From positions 119,082 through 183,081 of the forward strand of contig NZ_KI928932.1 of assembly GCF_000521215.1 (NCBI RefSeq): a DNA stretch of 64,000 bases, read 5' to 3'. Positions 1 through 8,149 of the stretch are shown here, piece after piece. A program made the translations under genes and the position numbers. Within the stretch, counting starts at the first letter, position 1. Every line of letters begins with the position of its first letter. The notes under the pieces are model-generated. The model was given only the letters and a program-made list of their open reading frames with translations, did not search any database and was not told where the DNA came from. This stretch comes from Labrenzia sp. DG1229 (GTDB lineage Bacteria > Pseudomonadota > Alphaproteobacteria > Rhizobiales > Stappiaceae).

Positions 1-323
1 AGTACATTGTCGAGCGCGTCGAGGCGTTGTGTCCAGATGGATCGCAGATCCTGGAACCAGCGATCGATTTCACGAACCGGCCCCATGTCCGGTTCGATCA
101 GATGCTCACGCCACTCGGTTCGCCGGCGCACGAGGCCGGCGGCTTCCAGAACCTTGATATGCTTCGACACGGCATTCAGGCTGACGTCGAAATGCCTGGC
201 GAGATCCGTGACCCGTGTCGGGCCGTGCTGCACCAGAATGGTCAGCAATTCACGCCGGCGCGGATCACTCACCGCTTTCAGGATCGCGGTGAGCATCTGG
301 TCATCAGGCTTTCGTTCAACCAT
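1..323 (-). CDS. ArsR-family winged-helix transcriptional regulator (C-terminus outside window)
   Basis: The reverse strand gives an open frame from an ATG at 323 running off the window edge, 107 codons visible. It begins MVERKPDDQMLTAILKAVSD and contains the ArsR helix-turn-helix core (SDPRRRELLTILVQHG, then a recognition helix around SLNAVSKHIKVLEAAGLV, residues about 18-63). The wing continues with RRRTEWREHLIEPD. Family members of this size that lack metal-binding cysteines often repress an adjacent SRPBCC/START-domain gene. Such a partner would lie outside the window, so this is inference only. The start is supported by the ArsR-type N-terminus and by the repeat-rich promoter directly upstream. 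Confidence 0.85.
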   Translation of the reverse strand, partial: MVERKPDDQMLTAILKAVSDPRRRELLTILVQHGPTRVTDLARHFDVSLNAVSKHIKVLEAAGLVRRRTEWREHLIEPDMGPVREIDRWFQDLRSIWTQRLDALDNV

Positions 324-371
324 TTAGTTGAATTACCCCAAACAACAAATTTAGTCAACCGATTAGTTAAA
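324..371. promoter_or_regulatory. Candidate autoregulatory operator of the ArsR-type gene
   Basis: Three near-identical direct copies of TTAGTYRA lie directly upstream of the start: TTAGTTGAA at 324-332, TTAGTCAAC at 351-359 and TTAGTTAAA at 363-371. The last two overlap an imperfect 16-base palindrome at 355-370 (tcaaccgattagttaa). ArsR-type regulators bind short AT-rich dyads over their own promoters, so this is the expected place and kind of site. Binding is inferred. Confidence 0.45.
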
Positions 372-407
372 TGAATTTACCGGTCCTCAACTTGATGAAT
401 CATTCGC

Positions 408-779
408 TTAAACCCTGCCGACATCCTCGACATAGACCAGCGCCCTGCCCTGACAGATCCGTGTTCCATCCGACGTCCGGCAAACGGTTTCCAGGTCGAC
501 CAGGTGTTTTTCAGGCCGCAGACGTGTGACCCTCACCGAAGCGGTGAGTTCTTTGCCAACGGGTGCGGGTGCCAGAAATTCAAGACTTTGCTTCAGATAG
601 TTCGTCCCGCGCCCCGGTAACCTGACACCAAGAAGATATGAAAACAATCCGCCGATCAGTGGGCCGGGCACGGTTTTCGGAGCCTGCGCTGTCGCCCCTG
701 AAAGAATTGCGAATTCCAGCATGTCCTGGCCGGTATAGGTCCGCACGAGTTCCACTGTCTGTCCGATTTCCAGGGTCAT
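408..779 (-). CDS. MaoC-like hotdog protein lacking the hydratase motif
   Basis: A 123-residue single hotdog-fold protein of the MaoC/FAS1-hydratase type. The second half is typical (GPLIGGLFSYLLGVRLPG, then GTNYLKQSLEFLAPAPVG). The first half lacks the D-x4-H hydratase motif: where it would be, the sequence reads SGATAQAPKTVPGP. Its ATG overlaps the stop of the next MaoC gene by four bases (776-779), so the two are translationally coupled. It probably partners that protein as a non-catalytic subunit, or acts as a thioesterase or acyl-binding protein. It is the last gene of the TetR-headed acyl-CoA operon. Fold confident, activity unknown. Confidence 0.75.
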   Translation of the reverse strand: MTLEIGQTVELVRTYTGQDMLEFAILSGATAQAPKTVPGPLIGGLFSYLLGVRLPGRGTNYLKQSLEFLAPAPVGKELTASVRVTRLRPEKHLVDLETVCRTSDGTRICQGRALVYVEDVGRV

Positions 780-1162
780 GACTTGTCTCCAAGGTCACAG
801 GTGCCCGAAAGCGTGACGGCGCCGTCCCCGCTGCGCCTGATCTCGATCATGATCCGGCCAGGTTGATCCGGGCTCTCGGCAAACGAAAGCACCAGTTCTT
901 CGTCGGCATAGGATGGATTTGGAAACATGAGGGTCTGCAGATCATGCTTCCGTCCGGGATAAAGCGCCTCAAGGTGCCCGAACACCCGCGCATAGAGAAG
1001 CATCCCGTGCGAAACGGTTCGCCCGAACCTGGTACGGGCCGAAAACGCGGGGTCGACATGGATTGGGTTGTCGTCACCTGAAATCCTGGCAAAGGCATCG
1101 AAATCGGCCTGTCGCGGGGTCCATGTGAACTCGTTGCGCGTCAGAACATCGGCAAGGCTCAT
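776..1162 (-). CDS. MaoC-family (R)-specific enoyl-CoA hydratase
   Basis: 128 residues with the complete MaoC/hydratase motif RISGDDNPIHVDPAF (Asp30 and His35 form D-x4-H), followed by the VSHGML helix start. It would add water to an enoyl-CoA made by the upstream ligase pathway. A longer frame extends upstream, but the ATG at 1162 is preferred: it sits in an ATGA overlap with the CoA ligase stop (1159-1162) and gives MSLADVL, the normal short N-terminus. It also overlaps the following MaoC gene by four bases. The pair resembles heteromeric MaoC hydratases, in which only one subunit carries the active site. Confidence 0.8.
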   Translation of the reverse strand: MSLADVLTRNEFTWTPRQADFDAFARISGDDNPIHVDPAFSARTRFGRTVSHGMLLYARVFGHLEALYPGRKHDLQTLMFPNPSYADEELVLSFAESPDQPGRIMIEIRRSGDGAVTLSGTCDLGDKS

Positions 1163-2706
1163 GGGCAGGCATCCTCCGGCAGGGTTTGTGCTGAAATGCG
1201 ATCTTTGAGCATGGTCTTTTGGACTTTGCCCGCGGCCGTGCGTGGCAGATCCTCGACAACGGCAAAACTTTTCGGGATCTTGTAGGGTGCCAGGCGGTTC
1301 CGGCACCATCCGGGCAGATTTCCGATCTCAATGCGTTCCCCCGGACGCAGGATCAGGAAGGCAGTCCCGACCTCCCCCCATTTTTCGTCCGGAACGCCGA
1401 CAACGACTGCCTCGAGAATGGCGGGATGACCGACCAGAACCTTTTCCACCTCGGCTGGATAAACGTTCTCTCCACCCGAGATAAACATGTCCTTGATACG
1501 GTCGACGATGTAGTAGTACCCATCCTCGTCACGCCGGGCGACGTCTCCGGATTTGAGCCAGCCGTCAACTGTGAATGTTGCAGCAGTCGCCGCCTTGTTG
1601 TCCAGATAGCCTGGCGTGATGTTCGGTCCACGAAACTGGACTTCCCCTTCACCGGGTCCTTCGACGATCTCGCCCTCGGAATCAGCCAGCCGCACATCGG
1701 TCAGGATCTGTGGCTTTCCCACGGACCCGACCTTTTTCGCAGCATGTTCGGGATCCATCAGGAACACCGTTGGCCCTGTTTCAGTCATGCCCATGCCATT
1801 GCAGATGGTGACACCACGCTTCTGAAAATCGGCAAGCAGGTGTTTGGGCACCGGCGCACCACCACATCCCAGCGACCGGATCTTTGAAAAATCCGTCCTG
1901 TCGATTTTGGAAGACAGCGCCATTGCCTGATAGATGGCGGGAACACCGAAGAAACTTGAAACGCTGCCGGCGTCGATCAGATCAAGCACGATGTCCGGCT
2001 CGAACTTGCGCAGGATGATTGAACACCCCCCGTTCAGGAAGATCGGCAATGTCGGCAGGTTGATGCCTGCCGTGTGGAACAGCGGCAGGAAATTGATGCC
2101 CTTTTCGCCAATGCTCAAGCCCGTTGCCTGACAGTAGTTGATCATGTTGGCATAGGCCATGCCGGCGGTCTGGACGACAGCCTTGGGCACACCGGTCGTC
2201 CCCGAAGTGAAGAGCAGATACCACGGCGCGTCCGATCGAATCTTGCCGCATCCGATCGCCGCGGCGCTTGAGCCGGCCAGCAAGAGGTCGAGTGCGCTTT
2301 CCCCATTGCTTGCGCCGCCAATCGGCAGCAACGCGATACCGCATTTGTCGCTTAACTCCTGCGCATTCTCAGCAAAGTGCTCATCGGCAAACAGAAGCTT
2401 TATGCCGGCGGCGGAAAGGACTGGCTCAATCTCCGCGACCGGTTGGCGCCAGTTGAGAGGAACCAGCAGAACCCCGGTCTTTTGAGCGGCAAACAAAAGC
2501 ACAAAAAAATCCGGGTGATTGAGACAGAGCACACCAACACGATCGCCTTTCTGCAACCCCCTTGCCAGCAACAGATTGCCGAGCCGGCTGGCCCGGCTGT
2601 TGATTTCGCAGAATGTGAAGGCACGCCCACTCTCATGATCCACGAAGGCAATGGCACCGGGCGTCAGTTCTGCCCGTTTTGCGGCCATGTCGGTCAAAAA
2701 CTCCAT
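1159..2706 (-). CDS. AMP-forming acyl-CoA synthetase (class I adenylate-forming)
   Basis: 515 residues. Core motifs are intact: the phosphate loop LLFTSGTTGVPKAV around residues 160-175, GMTETGP near 310, the hinge region SGDVARRDEDGYYYIVDR, GGENVYPAEVE, and the C-terminal catalytic lysine in PRTAAGKVQK. It activates a carboxylic acid to its CoA thioester using ATP. I chose ATG 2706 (MEFLTDMAAKR) because GGGAG lies at ideal spacing upstream. A GTG at 2721 in frame is a weaker alternative. It lies 41 bases after the crotonase gene and overlaps the MaoC gene downstream. The substrate is unknown; the operon lacks an acyl-CoA dehydrogenase, so beta-oxidation must be completed elsewhere. Confidence 0.9.
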   Translation of the reverse strand: MEFLTDMAAKRAELTPGAIAFVDHESGRAFTFCEINSRASRLGNLLLARGLQKGDRVGVLCLNHPDFFVLLFAAQKTGVLLVPLNWRQPVAEIEPVLSAAGIKLLFADEHFAENAQELSDKCGIALLPIGGASNGESALDLLLAGSSAAAIGCGKIRSDAPWYLLFTSGTTGVPKAVVQTAGMAYANMINYCQATGLSIGEKGINFLPLFHTAGINLPTLPIFLNGGCSIILRKFEPDIVLDLIDAGSVSSFFGVPAIYQAMALSSKIDRTDFSKIRSLGCGGAPVPKHLLADFQKRGVTICNGMGMTETGPTVFLMDPEHAAKKVGSVGKPQILTDVRLADSEGEIVEGPGEGEVQFRGPNITPGYLDNKAATAATFTVDGWLKSGDVARRDEDGYYYIVDRIKDMFISGGENVYPAEVEKVLVGHPAILEAVVVGVPDEKWGEVGTAFLILRPGERIEIGNLPGWCRNRLAPYKIPKSFAVVEDLPRTAAGKVQKTMLKDRISAQTLPEDACP

Positions 2707-2747
2707 GTGTGCTCCCAACACCGGTGTTCATTGATTTTCCAGGTGTT

Positions 2748-3533
2748 TCACCCGCGTTTCCCGGCAAATTTCTCCATCCCGGTGATTGTCTCCGGCCTGG
2801 CGATCAGATCGAGAAAGCTCGCCTTTTCCTGATCCAGCCGATCACGAACTTCATCAAGACGGGATACGTTCCAGACATGTCGTCGGGTTGCCAGATGGGT
2901 CTGCAGGCAACCCCGCCCGATTGCGCCAACCCAACCCTTGATCGCTTGATCGAGTTGGGACGACGGGCACACGCAGGATGTCAGACCCAGAGCCAATGCC
3001 TCATTGGCGAAAACCCGCTTGTTCAGATACTGGATCTCCAGCGCCTTCGACGCCCCGACAAGGTTCGGCAAGAGGGCGGTCCAGCCACCATCCGGTCCGA
3101 AGCCGACCTCCGAATAATAGGGTTGCAGGAACGCTGTTTCGGACATTGCGTTCATGTCGGCTGCCAGAAGCAATCCGGTTGATCCGCCCGTCACGGGACC
3201 GTTCACCGCAGCCAGGACGGGCGCCGGGAAACTCAGAAGGTCAAGAATGACCGAATGCAGTGCACCTACCAGGAATTCAGAATAGTCAAGCAACTCCTGC
3301 TTCGAACCGGAATGCCGGAGGAATGCGGCAATATCGCCCCCGGTCGAAAAGCTTGCCCCACGCCCTGAAATCACAAGAGGGACAGGTGCACGCGACGCTG
3401 CCTCGGCAATTGCGTCCTGAAGATCGTACAACAAGTCGGGGACCAGCGCGTTGTGGCGCTCAGGCCTGTTCAGCCAGACCCAAAGGGCGCCGGCTCTTTC
3501 TTCTGTCTCGACAAGTCGTGGCCTGTCATTCAC
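2748..3533 (-). CDS. Enoyl-CoA hydratase/isomerase (crotonase) family protein
   Basis: 261 residues of the crotonase superfamily. The oxyanion-hole segments are present (GRGASFSTGGDIAAFLRH near residue 58, and NGPVTGGSTGLLLAADM near 115). In the active-site helix the sequence is VGFGPDGGWTALLP, with Asp where hydratases have the second catalytic Glu. This resembles PaaG/ECI-type isomerases more than classical hydratases. It starts at GTG 3533, overlapping the TetR stop (3530-3532) as GTGA, so regulator and enzyme are co-translated. Role: hydration or double-bond isomerisation of an acyl-CoA in the same pathway as the ligase and MaoC proteins. Confidence 0.85.
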   Translation of the reverse strand: MNDRPRLVETEERAGALWVWLNRPERHNALVPDLLYDLQDAIAEAASRAPVPLVISGRGASFSTGGDIAAFLRHSGSKQELLDYSEFLVGALHSVILDLLSFPAPVLAAVNGPVTGGSTGLLLAADMNAMSETAFLQPYYSEVGFGPDGGWTALLPNLVGASKALEIQYLNKRVFANEALALGLTSCVCPSSQLDQAIKGWVGAIGRGCLQTHLATRRHVWNVSRLDEVRDRLDQEKASFLDLIARPETITGMEKFAGKRG

Positions 3534-4156
3534 GGCTTGATCCCGTTTTCAATCAGGTCGTAGGCGCTGGCAACCAGTTCGGAAATTGGCGTATCGGAAT
3601 TGAAGACAACAAGCTGTTCACCAAGTGCTCTTGCGATCCCCATGAGCGCCCAGGCGCGCGTATCCGGGTCACCGATTGAAATCTGACCGGCGGCTTCGGC
3701 TTCCGTCAGGCCCGTCCGATACCCGTCTGCAAATGCACCGTAATACTCGCGGTAGGCATCGGGGTCTACGAACAAGGCTTCCTGAACGATCCGGTAGAGG
3801 TCGGGATGAGCCTTTACGAATTCCAGAAATGCCCGCAACCCGGCCTTTTCCGCTTCCAGCCTGTTCTCGATGCCCTGTGTGGCGTCGGAAATTGTGTGGC
3901 GGACAAGCCGGCCCATCTCCAGAACCAGTTCGGAAAAGACCTCTTCCTTGGTTTTGAAGTAGATGTAGAAAGTGCCTTGGGCGACCCCGGCCTCGCTGGT
4001 AATGTGACCGATGGAGGCATCGCTGTAGCCTTTCGCGCCGATGACACGCTCGGCGGCATCGAGAATCGCCTTTCTGGTCGCCTCTCCACGTGCGGTTTTC
4101 GGCTGATTGACCGGACTCTTTTGCGACGCGACTGTTTTTCCGACCGGCTTGTTCAC
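3530..4156 (-). CDS. TetR-family transcriptional regulator of the acyl-CoA/ABC regulon
   Basis: 208 residues. The N-terminal DNA-binding domain is typical: RKAILDAAERVIGAKGYSDA, then the helix-turn-helix ITSEAGVAQGTFYIYFKTKEE (about residues 28-72), followed by a variable ligand-binding domain. It is the first gene of the minus-strand operon and overlaps the crotonase start. A perfect dyad lies 21 bases upstream of its start (4177-4200), and a close copy overlaps the promoter of the ABC transporter operon near 20.27 kb. Autoregulation and control of the transporter are therefore likely. The inducer is probably an acyl-CoA or the imported acid (inference). Confidence 0.9.
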   Translation of the reverse strand: MNKPVGKTVASQKSPVNQPKTARGEATRKAILDAAERVIGAKGYSDASIGHITSEAGVAQGTFYIYFKTKEEVFSELVLEMGRLVRHTISDATQGIENRLEAEKAGLRAFLEFVKAHPDLYRIVQEALFVDPDAYREYYGAFADGYRTGLTEAEAAGQISIGDPDTRAWALMGIARALGEQLVVFNSDTPISELVASAYDLIENGIKP

Positions 4157-4176
4157 GTTCGCTCTCCAAATTCATG

Positions 4177-4200
4177 AAACATGAATCAGTATTCATGTTT
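4177..4200. promoter_or_regulatory. TetR operator, perfect 10-base dyad
   Basis: AAACATGAAT-CAGT-ATTCATGTTT: two perfectly complementary 10-base arms around CAGT, 21 bases upstream of the TetR start. A related 24-base site (21 of 24 identical) sits at 20260-20283 ahead of the branched-chain-type ABC operon, which makes this a credible regulon signature. Confidence 0.8.
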
Positions 4201-4337
4201 GGTTCGTGAAAGCAATAGCCTTCTTCAAGTGTTTGAAAACATTGCTTTCAGGAAAGCTGACCATTCGACCGCAATTGTTGATCGAGCCTGCAGCTCCTGG
4301 TCAACGGTTCTATGACGTTTGGACGCATCAACAGGAT

Positions 4338-4351
4338 TTGACCTTGATCAA
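4338..4351. promoter_or_regulatory. FNR/FnrL-type box upstream of hemA
   Basis: TTGACCTTGATCAA matches the FNR consensus TTGAT-N4-ATCAA with one mismatch, about 165 bases before the hemA start. In photosynthetic and other alphaproteobacteria hemA is a known target of FnrL under low oxygen. Binding here is inferred from the motif and its position. Confidence 0.55.
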
Positions 4352-4515
4352 GGCAATTAGTCTGATTATGCAGTTTTGAATAGTTTAAAGGTACCTGCTA
4401 GTCTGACGTCAGAGGAAACGGGACCTGAAGCACAAAACCGCCGTGACGCGATCTCAGGCGGGTTACCAGGAGAGGCGCTGGCCACGAGAAGCCGGCGAAT
4501 ATGAGGACCGGAATC

Positions 4516-5733
4516 ATGGATGTGAATGCGTATCTCGAAGAACGCCTGAGCAAACTTCATGACAATGGCAACTACCGGGTGTTTGCCGATCTCGAACGAC
4601 ACGCGGGTGACTTCCCTCGCGCATCCCGTTACCGCGAAGACGGATCCGTACAGGACGTGACTGTCTGGTGTTCCAACGATTATCTCGGGATGGGCCAGCA
4701 CGATAAAGTCGTCGGCGCGATGCAGGATGTCATCACCAAATGCGGTGCAGGCGCCGGTGGCACGCGCAACATTTCAGGAACCAACCACTATCACGTGCTT
4801 CTTGAGCGTGAACTTGCAGATCTCCACGCCAAGGAAGCTGCACTGATCTTCACATCCGGCTACGTTTCAAACTGGGCTGCTCTTGGAACGCTCGCATCCC
4901 AGGTTCCGGGCATGATCGTCTACTCGGACAGCCTGAACCACGCGTCCATGATCGAAGGCATCCGCCATTCCCGCTGTGAAAAGCGGGTCTTCAAGCATAA
5001 CGACTATGAAGATCTCGAGCGACTGATGGCAGCCGACGATCCGTCCGCCCCGAAGATGGTCGCCTTCGAAAGCGTCTATTCCATGGACGGCGATATCGCT
5101 CCGATCAGGGAAATCTGCGACGTCGCCGACAAGTTGGGTGCCCTGACCTATCTCGACGAGGTTCATGCGGTCGGCATGTACGGTCCGCGCGGCGGCGGTG
5201 TCGCCGAACGCGAAGGCCTGATGGACAGGCTGACCGTTATCGAAGGCACGCTCGGCAAGGCTTTCGGCGTCATGGGTGGCTACATCACCGGCAGCAGGAC
5301 CGTCGTCGATTTCGTCCGCTCCTTCGCCTCCGGCTTCATCTTCACCACGGCACTTCCGCCGGCACTTGCAGCAGGTGCGACCGAATCCATCAAGCATCTG
5401 AAGAACAGCCCGTTCGAGCGCAAGGCACACAAGGACCGGGTCGCTCAGGTTCGCGCGGCACTCGACAAGCGCGGCATTCCGCATATGGAAAACCCGAGCC
5501 ACATCGTCCCCGTGATGGTTGGCGACGCCAAGAAGTGCAAATGGATCTCCGACATCCTGCTGGAGACCTACGGCATTTACGTTCAGCCGATCAACTATCC
5601 GACTGTCCCGGTCGGCACGGAACGGCTGCGCTTCACGCCGACACCGCTGCACACGGCTGCGGATATCGAGCACCTTGCCGATTCGATCAATGATCTTTGG
5701 TCGCAATGCGCACTGGCGCGCGCAGTGGCCTGA
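4516..5733 (+). CDS. hemA: 5-aminolevulinate synthase
   Basis: 405 residues. It makes 5-aminolevulinate from glycine and succinyl-CoA, the first step of haem synthesis in alphaproteobacteria, using pyridoxal phosphate. It is a fold-type I aminotransferase: [12 protein letters not shown] near residue 50, [12 protein letters not shown] near 80, [12 protein letters not shown] near 215, and the Schiff-base lysine in [14 protein letters not shown] (Lys248). Full family length. The start at 4516 ([11 protein letters not shown]) follows GAGG at good spacing; the in-frame ATG at 4501 has a poorer site. It stands alone, with an FNR-type box upstream and a strong terminator downstream. Confidence 0.97.
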   Translation: MDVNAYLEERLSKLHDNGNYRVFADLERHAGDFPRASRYREDGSVQDVTVWCSNDYLGMGQHDKVVGAMQDVITKCGAGAGGTRNISGTNHYHVLLERELADLHAKEAALIFTSGYVSNWAALGTLASQVPGMIVYSDSLNHASMIEGIRHSRCEKRVFKHNDYEDLERLMAADDPSAPKMVAFESVYSMDGDIAPIREICDVADKLGALTYLDEVHAVGMYGPRGGGVAEREGLMDRLTVIEGTLGKAFGVMGGYITGSRTVVDFVRSFASGFIFTTALPPALAAGATESIKHLKNSPFERKAHKDRVAQVRAALDKRGIPHMENPSHIVPVMVGDAKKCKWISDILLETYGIYVQPINYPTVPVGTERLRFTPTPLHTAADIEHLADSINDLWSQCALARAVA

Positions 5734-5768
5734 CACTCCCCTTCTCCTCCCGGAAGGTTCAACCTCAC

Positions 5769-5797
5769 CCCGCCCTTAACGGGCGGGTTTCTTTTTT
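5769..5797 (+). terminator. Rho-independent terminator of hemA
   Basis: The perfect 7-base GC stem cccgccc (5769-5775) / gggcggg (5781-5787) has a 5-base loop and is followed by tttcttttttc. It lies 36 bases after the hemA stop codon. Confidence 0.9.
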
Positions 5798-5928
5798 CGG
5801 CACGGTCTGAAAGAGAGGTTTTCGCACTGTCAGTGTCAATTCCGGTTCCACAGCCGATTCAATTCTTTTTCCTTTTCCTTCAGCAGCCCTAGCTACCTGC
5901 AGGTGTCTGGATTGTGGGGAACGGTATC

Positions 5929-6684
5929 ATGAGAATCGCAATTGCCTTCGTCGCCTGGTTCCTGATCTCGGTAAATCCGTCGGTTTCCGAAGAACTCGAC
6001 CTCGAACTCGTCCTGCTTGCCGATGCCACCGGATCGATTGATGAGGCCGAAATCCGGTTTCAGCGCGCCGGATATGCCGAAGCGATCACGGATCCCTCAG
6101 TTCTCAACGCAATCGCCAGCAACGCTTACGGCAAGATAGTCGTCACCTATGTCGAATGGGCCGACCAGATTTCGCAGGATATTGTCGTCGACTGGACGGT
6201 GATCGATGGCCCGGCCTCCGCGCAGGTATTCGCCGCCAAGCTGATGGAGGCGCCACGCCAGGCCTATGGACGCAATGCCATTGGTGCAGCGCTCCTGAAG
6301 GGCAAGGAACTTATCGACACCAATTCCTATCAGGGCCTGCGACGGGTTATCGATCTGTCCGCGGACAGCGCCAATAACTGGAATGGCCCGCCGATCCGCG
6401 GAGCCAGGGAAACAGTGGTTTCCTCCGGCATCGTCATAAACGGACTTGCGGTCCTGTGTCGGTACTGTTCCGGTCGGCCTGTGTCCTACGACCTGGAACA
6501 GAGATTTTACGATGAGATAATCGGTGGCCCCGCAGCGTTTGTCGTGACGGCAGACAGCGCCGAAACCTTCGCCGATGCCGTGCGCAAAAAGCTGATCCTC
6601 GAAATCGCGACCCGGCCACAAGACGCCGAGCGGATACTTCTGAAACTTGCCAGGGTGCAGCTGAAAAGGGCACCGCTTCGGTGA
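5929..6684 (+). CDS. DUF1194 domain protein, exported von Willebrand A-like
   Basis: 251 residues. A hydrophobic N-terminal segment (IAIAFVAWFLISVNPSVS) looks like a signal peptide. The mature part starts with a VWA-like strand and MIDAS-type motif LVLLADATGSIDEAE, followed by YVEWADQ and RVIDLSADSANN, which are hallmarks of DUF1194 proteins. Their function is not established. Two cysteines in LCRYCSGRP might form a disulfide in the periplasm. Start: ATG 5929 after GGGGA; a GTG at 5914 in frame is possible. It stands alone between hemA and the antiporter, and no partner gene is evident. Confidence 0.8.
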   Translation: MRIAIAFVAWFLISVNPSVSEELDLELVLLADATGSIDEAEIRFQRAGYAEAITDPSVLNAIASNAYGKIVVTYVEWADQISQDIVVDWTVIDGPASAQVFAAKLMEAPRQAYGRNAIGAALLKGKELIDTNSYQGLRRVIDLSADSANNWNGPPIRGARETVVSSGIVINGLAVLCRYCSGRPVSYDLEQRFYDEIIGGPAAFVVTADSAETFADAVRKKLILEIATRPQDAERILLKLARVQLKRAPLR

Positions 6685-6826
6685 AACACCAATCGATTGC
6701 GGTGATCACATTTTCCTCCTCCGGTAAATTCACAATTGCCACACGGGAGTGTCATCTGCTTATGATTTGAAAGTGCGTGAGGTGGCCCGCACTTATGGTG
6801 CCGTGGACTTCGGGAGAGAGAACGTA

Positions 6827-8080
6827 ATGGCCACCGGTCTATTGATGCTGGCGATGTTTACGGTCTGCTACACGCTGCTGGCAAAAAAACTGAACAACGG
6901 AATTCTGACGGCACCAATCCTCTTCATAGGCTTTGGTTATCTGATGGCGATGACTGGAATGATGCCGCTTGCGGAGGCAGAGCATCTCCTGCACATCGTC
7001 GCTGAACTTGCCCTGATCATTCTGCTGTTCCTGGATGCTGCCCAGATCAACCTGAAAGCGCTCAGGCAACGTCATCAGTGGCCTTTCAGAATGCTGCTGA
7101 TCGGCCTGCCGCTGGCCGTTCTTCTCGGAACGGCTGCAGCAGCGCCCTTCATGACCACCTATCCACTTATTGTCGCGGCACTCGCGGCGGCACTGCTCGC
7201 ACCGACGGATGCGGCTCTGGGACAGGCGGTCGTCTCCAACGAGGCCGTGCCGGAGCGGGTGCGGCGCGCACTTACGCTCGAAAGCGGACTTAATGACGGC
7301 CTTGCGCTGCCGGTAATCCTGCTCTTCGCGAGCCTGACCGCGGAAGTGATGCATCAGGATGCAACAAACTGGCTGCTGTTCGGAGCCAAGCAACTTGTCT
7401 TCGGACCACTCGTCGGTGGGGTCATGGGGACTGTCGGCGGCATACTTTTCCTCGCTGCAAAACGCCGCAAGATGACATCTGCGACAATCGAAGGCATCGG
7501 CGCCATTGCCATGGCGGGCGCAGCCTATCTTTCTGCCGGAATGGTAGATGGCAACGGCTTCATTTCAGCTTTTATCGCCGGTCTGTGTTTCGGCAATGTC
7601 ATCAAGGGTCAATGTGCCTTCATTTATGAATTCACCGAAAGCGAAGGGCAGATGCTGTCCTGGGGCGCATTTTTCCTGATCGGACTTGCAGTGTTGCCGG
7701 AAGCCCTCGCGCATCTCGACGCGTCCAGTCTGGCAATCATTCTGATCAGTCTTTTCGTGGTGCGCCCGCTTGCCGTCTGGATATCGTTGTCCGGAACCGA
7801 TGCCGCACCGCTCACGAAACTCTTTTTCGGCTGGTTCGGGCCACGGGGTCTTGCGACTGCCCTCTTTGCACTCCTGATCGTCGATCAGATAGATCACGAG
7901 ATCGGCGAATATCTATTGAACCTTGCTGTCAACGCTGTCTGGATCAGTGCCGTCCTGCACGGTGTCACGGCAGTTCCTTTCGCCAGATGGTACGGGGCCC
8001 GAATGTCGGATCAGGAGGGCGCAGCTGAAATGGCAGCGGTCCCGCCCATGCGACCGGAGGACCCTGCCGATCCAGCCTAG
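6827..8080 (+). CDS. Cation:proton antiporter (NhaP-like, CPA1 type)
   Basis: 417 residues, about twelve hydrophobic segments. The ESGLNDGLALP motif (after AALLAPTDAALG) is the conserved ND ion-binding signature of the CPA1/NhaP antiporters. It would exchange Na+ or K+ for H+ across the inner membrane. No C-terminal nucleotide-binding domain is present. ATG 6827 is chosen because GGGAGAGAG precedes it and the hydrophobic sequence starts straight after; the open frame extends to 6749 with a non-membrane-like leader. It lies 69 bases before the Rieske redox island on the same strand, so co-transcription is possible. The ion is not determinable from sequence. Confidence 0.85.
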   Translation: MATGLLMLAMFTVCYTLLAKKLNNGILTAPILFIGFGYLMAMTGMMPLAEAEHLLHIVAELALIILLFLDAAQINLKALRQRHQWPFRMLLIGLPLAVLLGTAAAAPFMTTYPLIVAALAAALLAPTDAALGQAVVSNEAVPERVRRALTLESGLNDGLALPVILLFASLTAEVMHQDATNWLLFGAKQLVFGPLVGGVMGTVGGILFLAAKRRKMTSATIEGIGAIAMAGAAYLSAGMVDGNGFISAFIAGLCFGNVIKGQCAFIYEFTESEGQMLSWGAFFLIGLAVLPEALAHLDASSLAIILISLFVVRPLAVWISLSGTDAAPLTKLFFGWFGPRGLATALFALLIVDQIDHEIGEYLLNLAVNAVWISAVLHGVTAVPFARWYGARMSDQEGAAEMAAVPPMRPEDPADPA

Positions 8081-8149
8081 ACCCATCGCAAATACAATGA
8101 ATCAGCCAGGGCTTCAGGACATGTCCGGAGCCGATAGCCGGGGGAAGAA

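Noticed and set aside
4501-4515. Upstream ATG of hemA as the true start
   Set aside because: Adds five residues not usual in the family and has a weaker ribosome site than ATG 4516.
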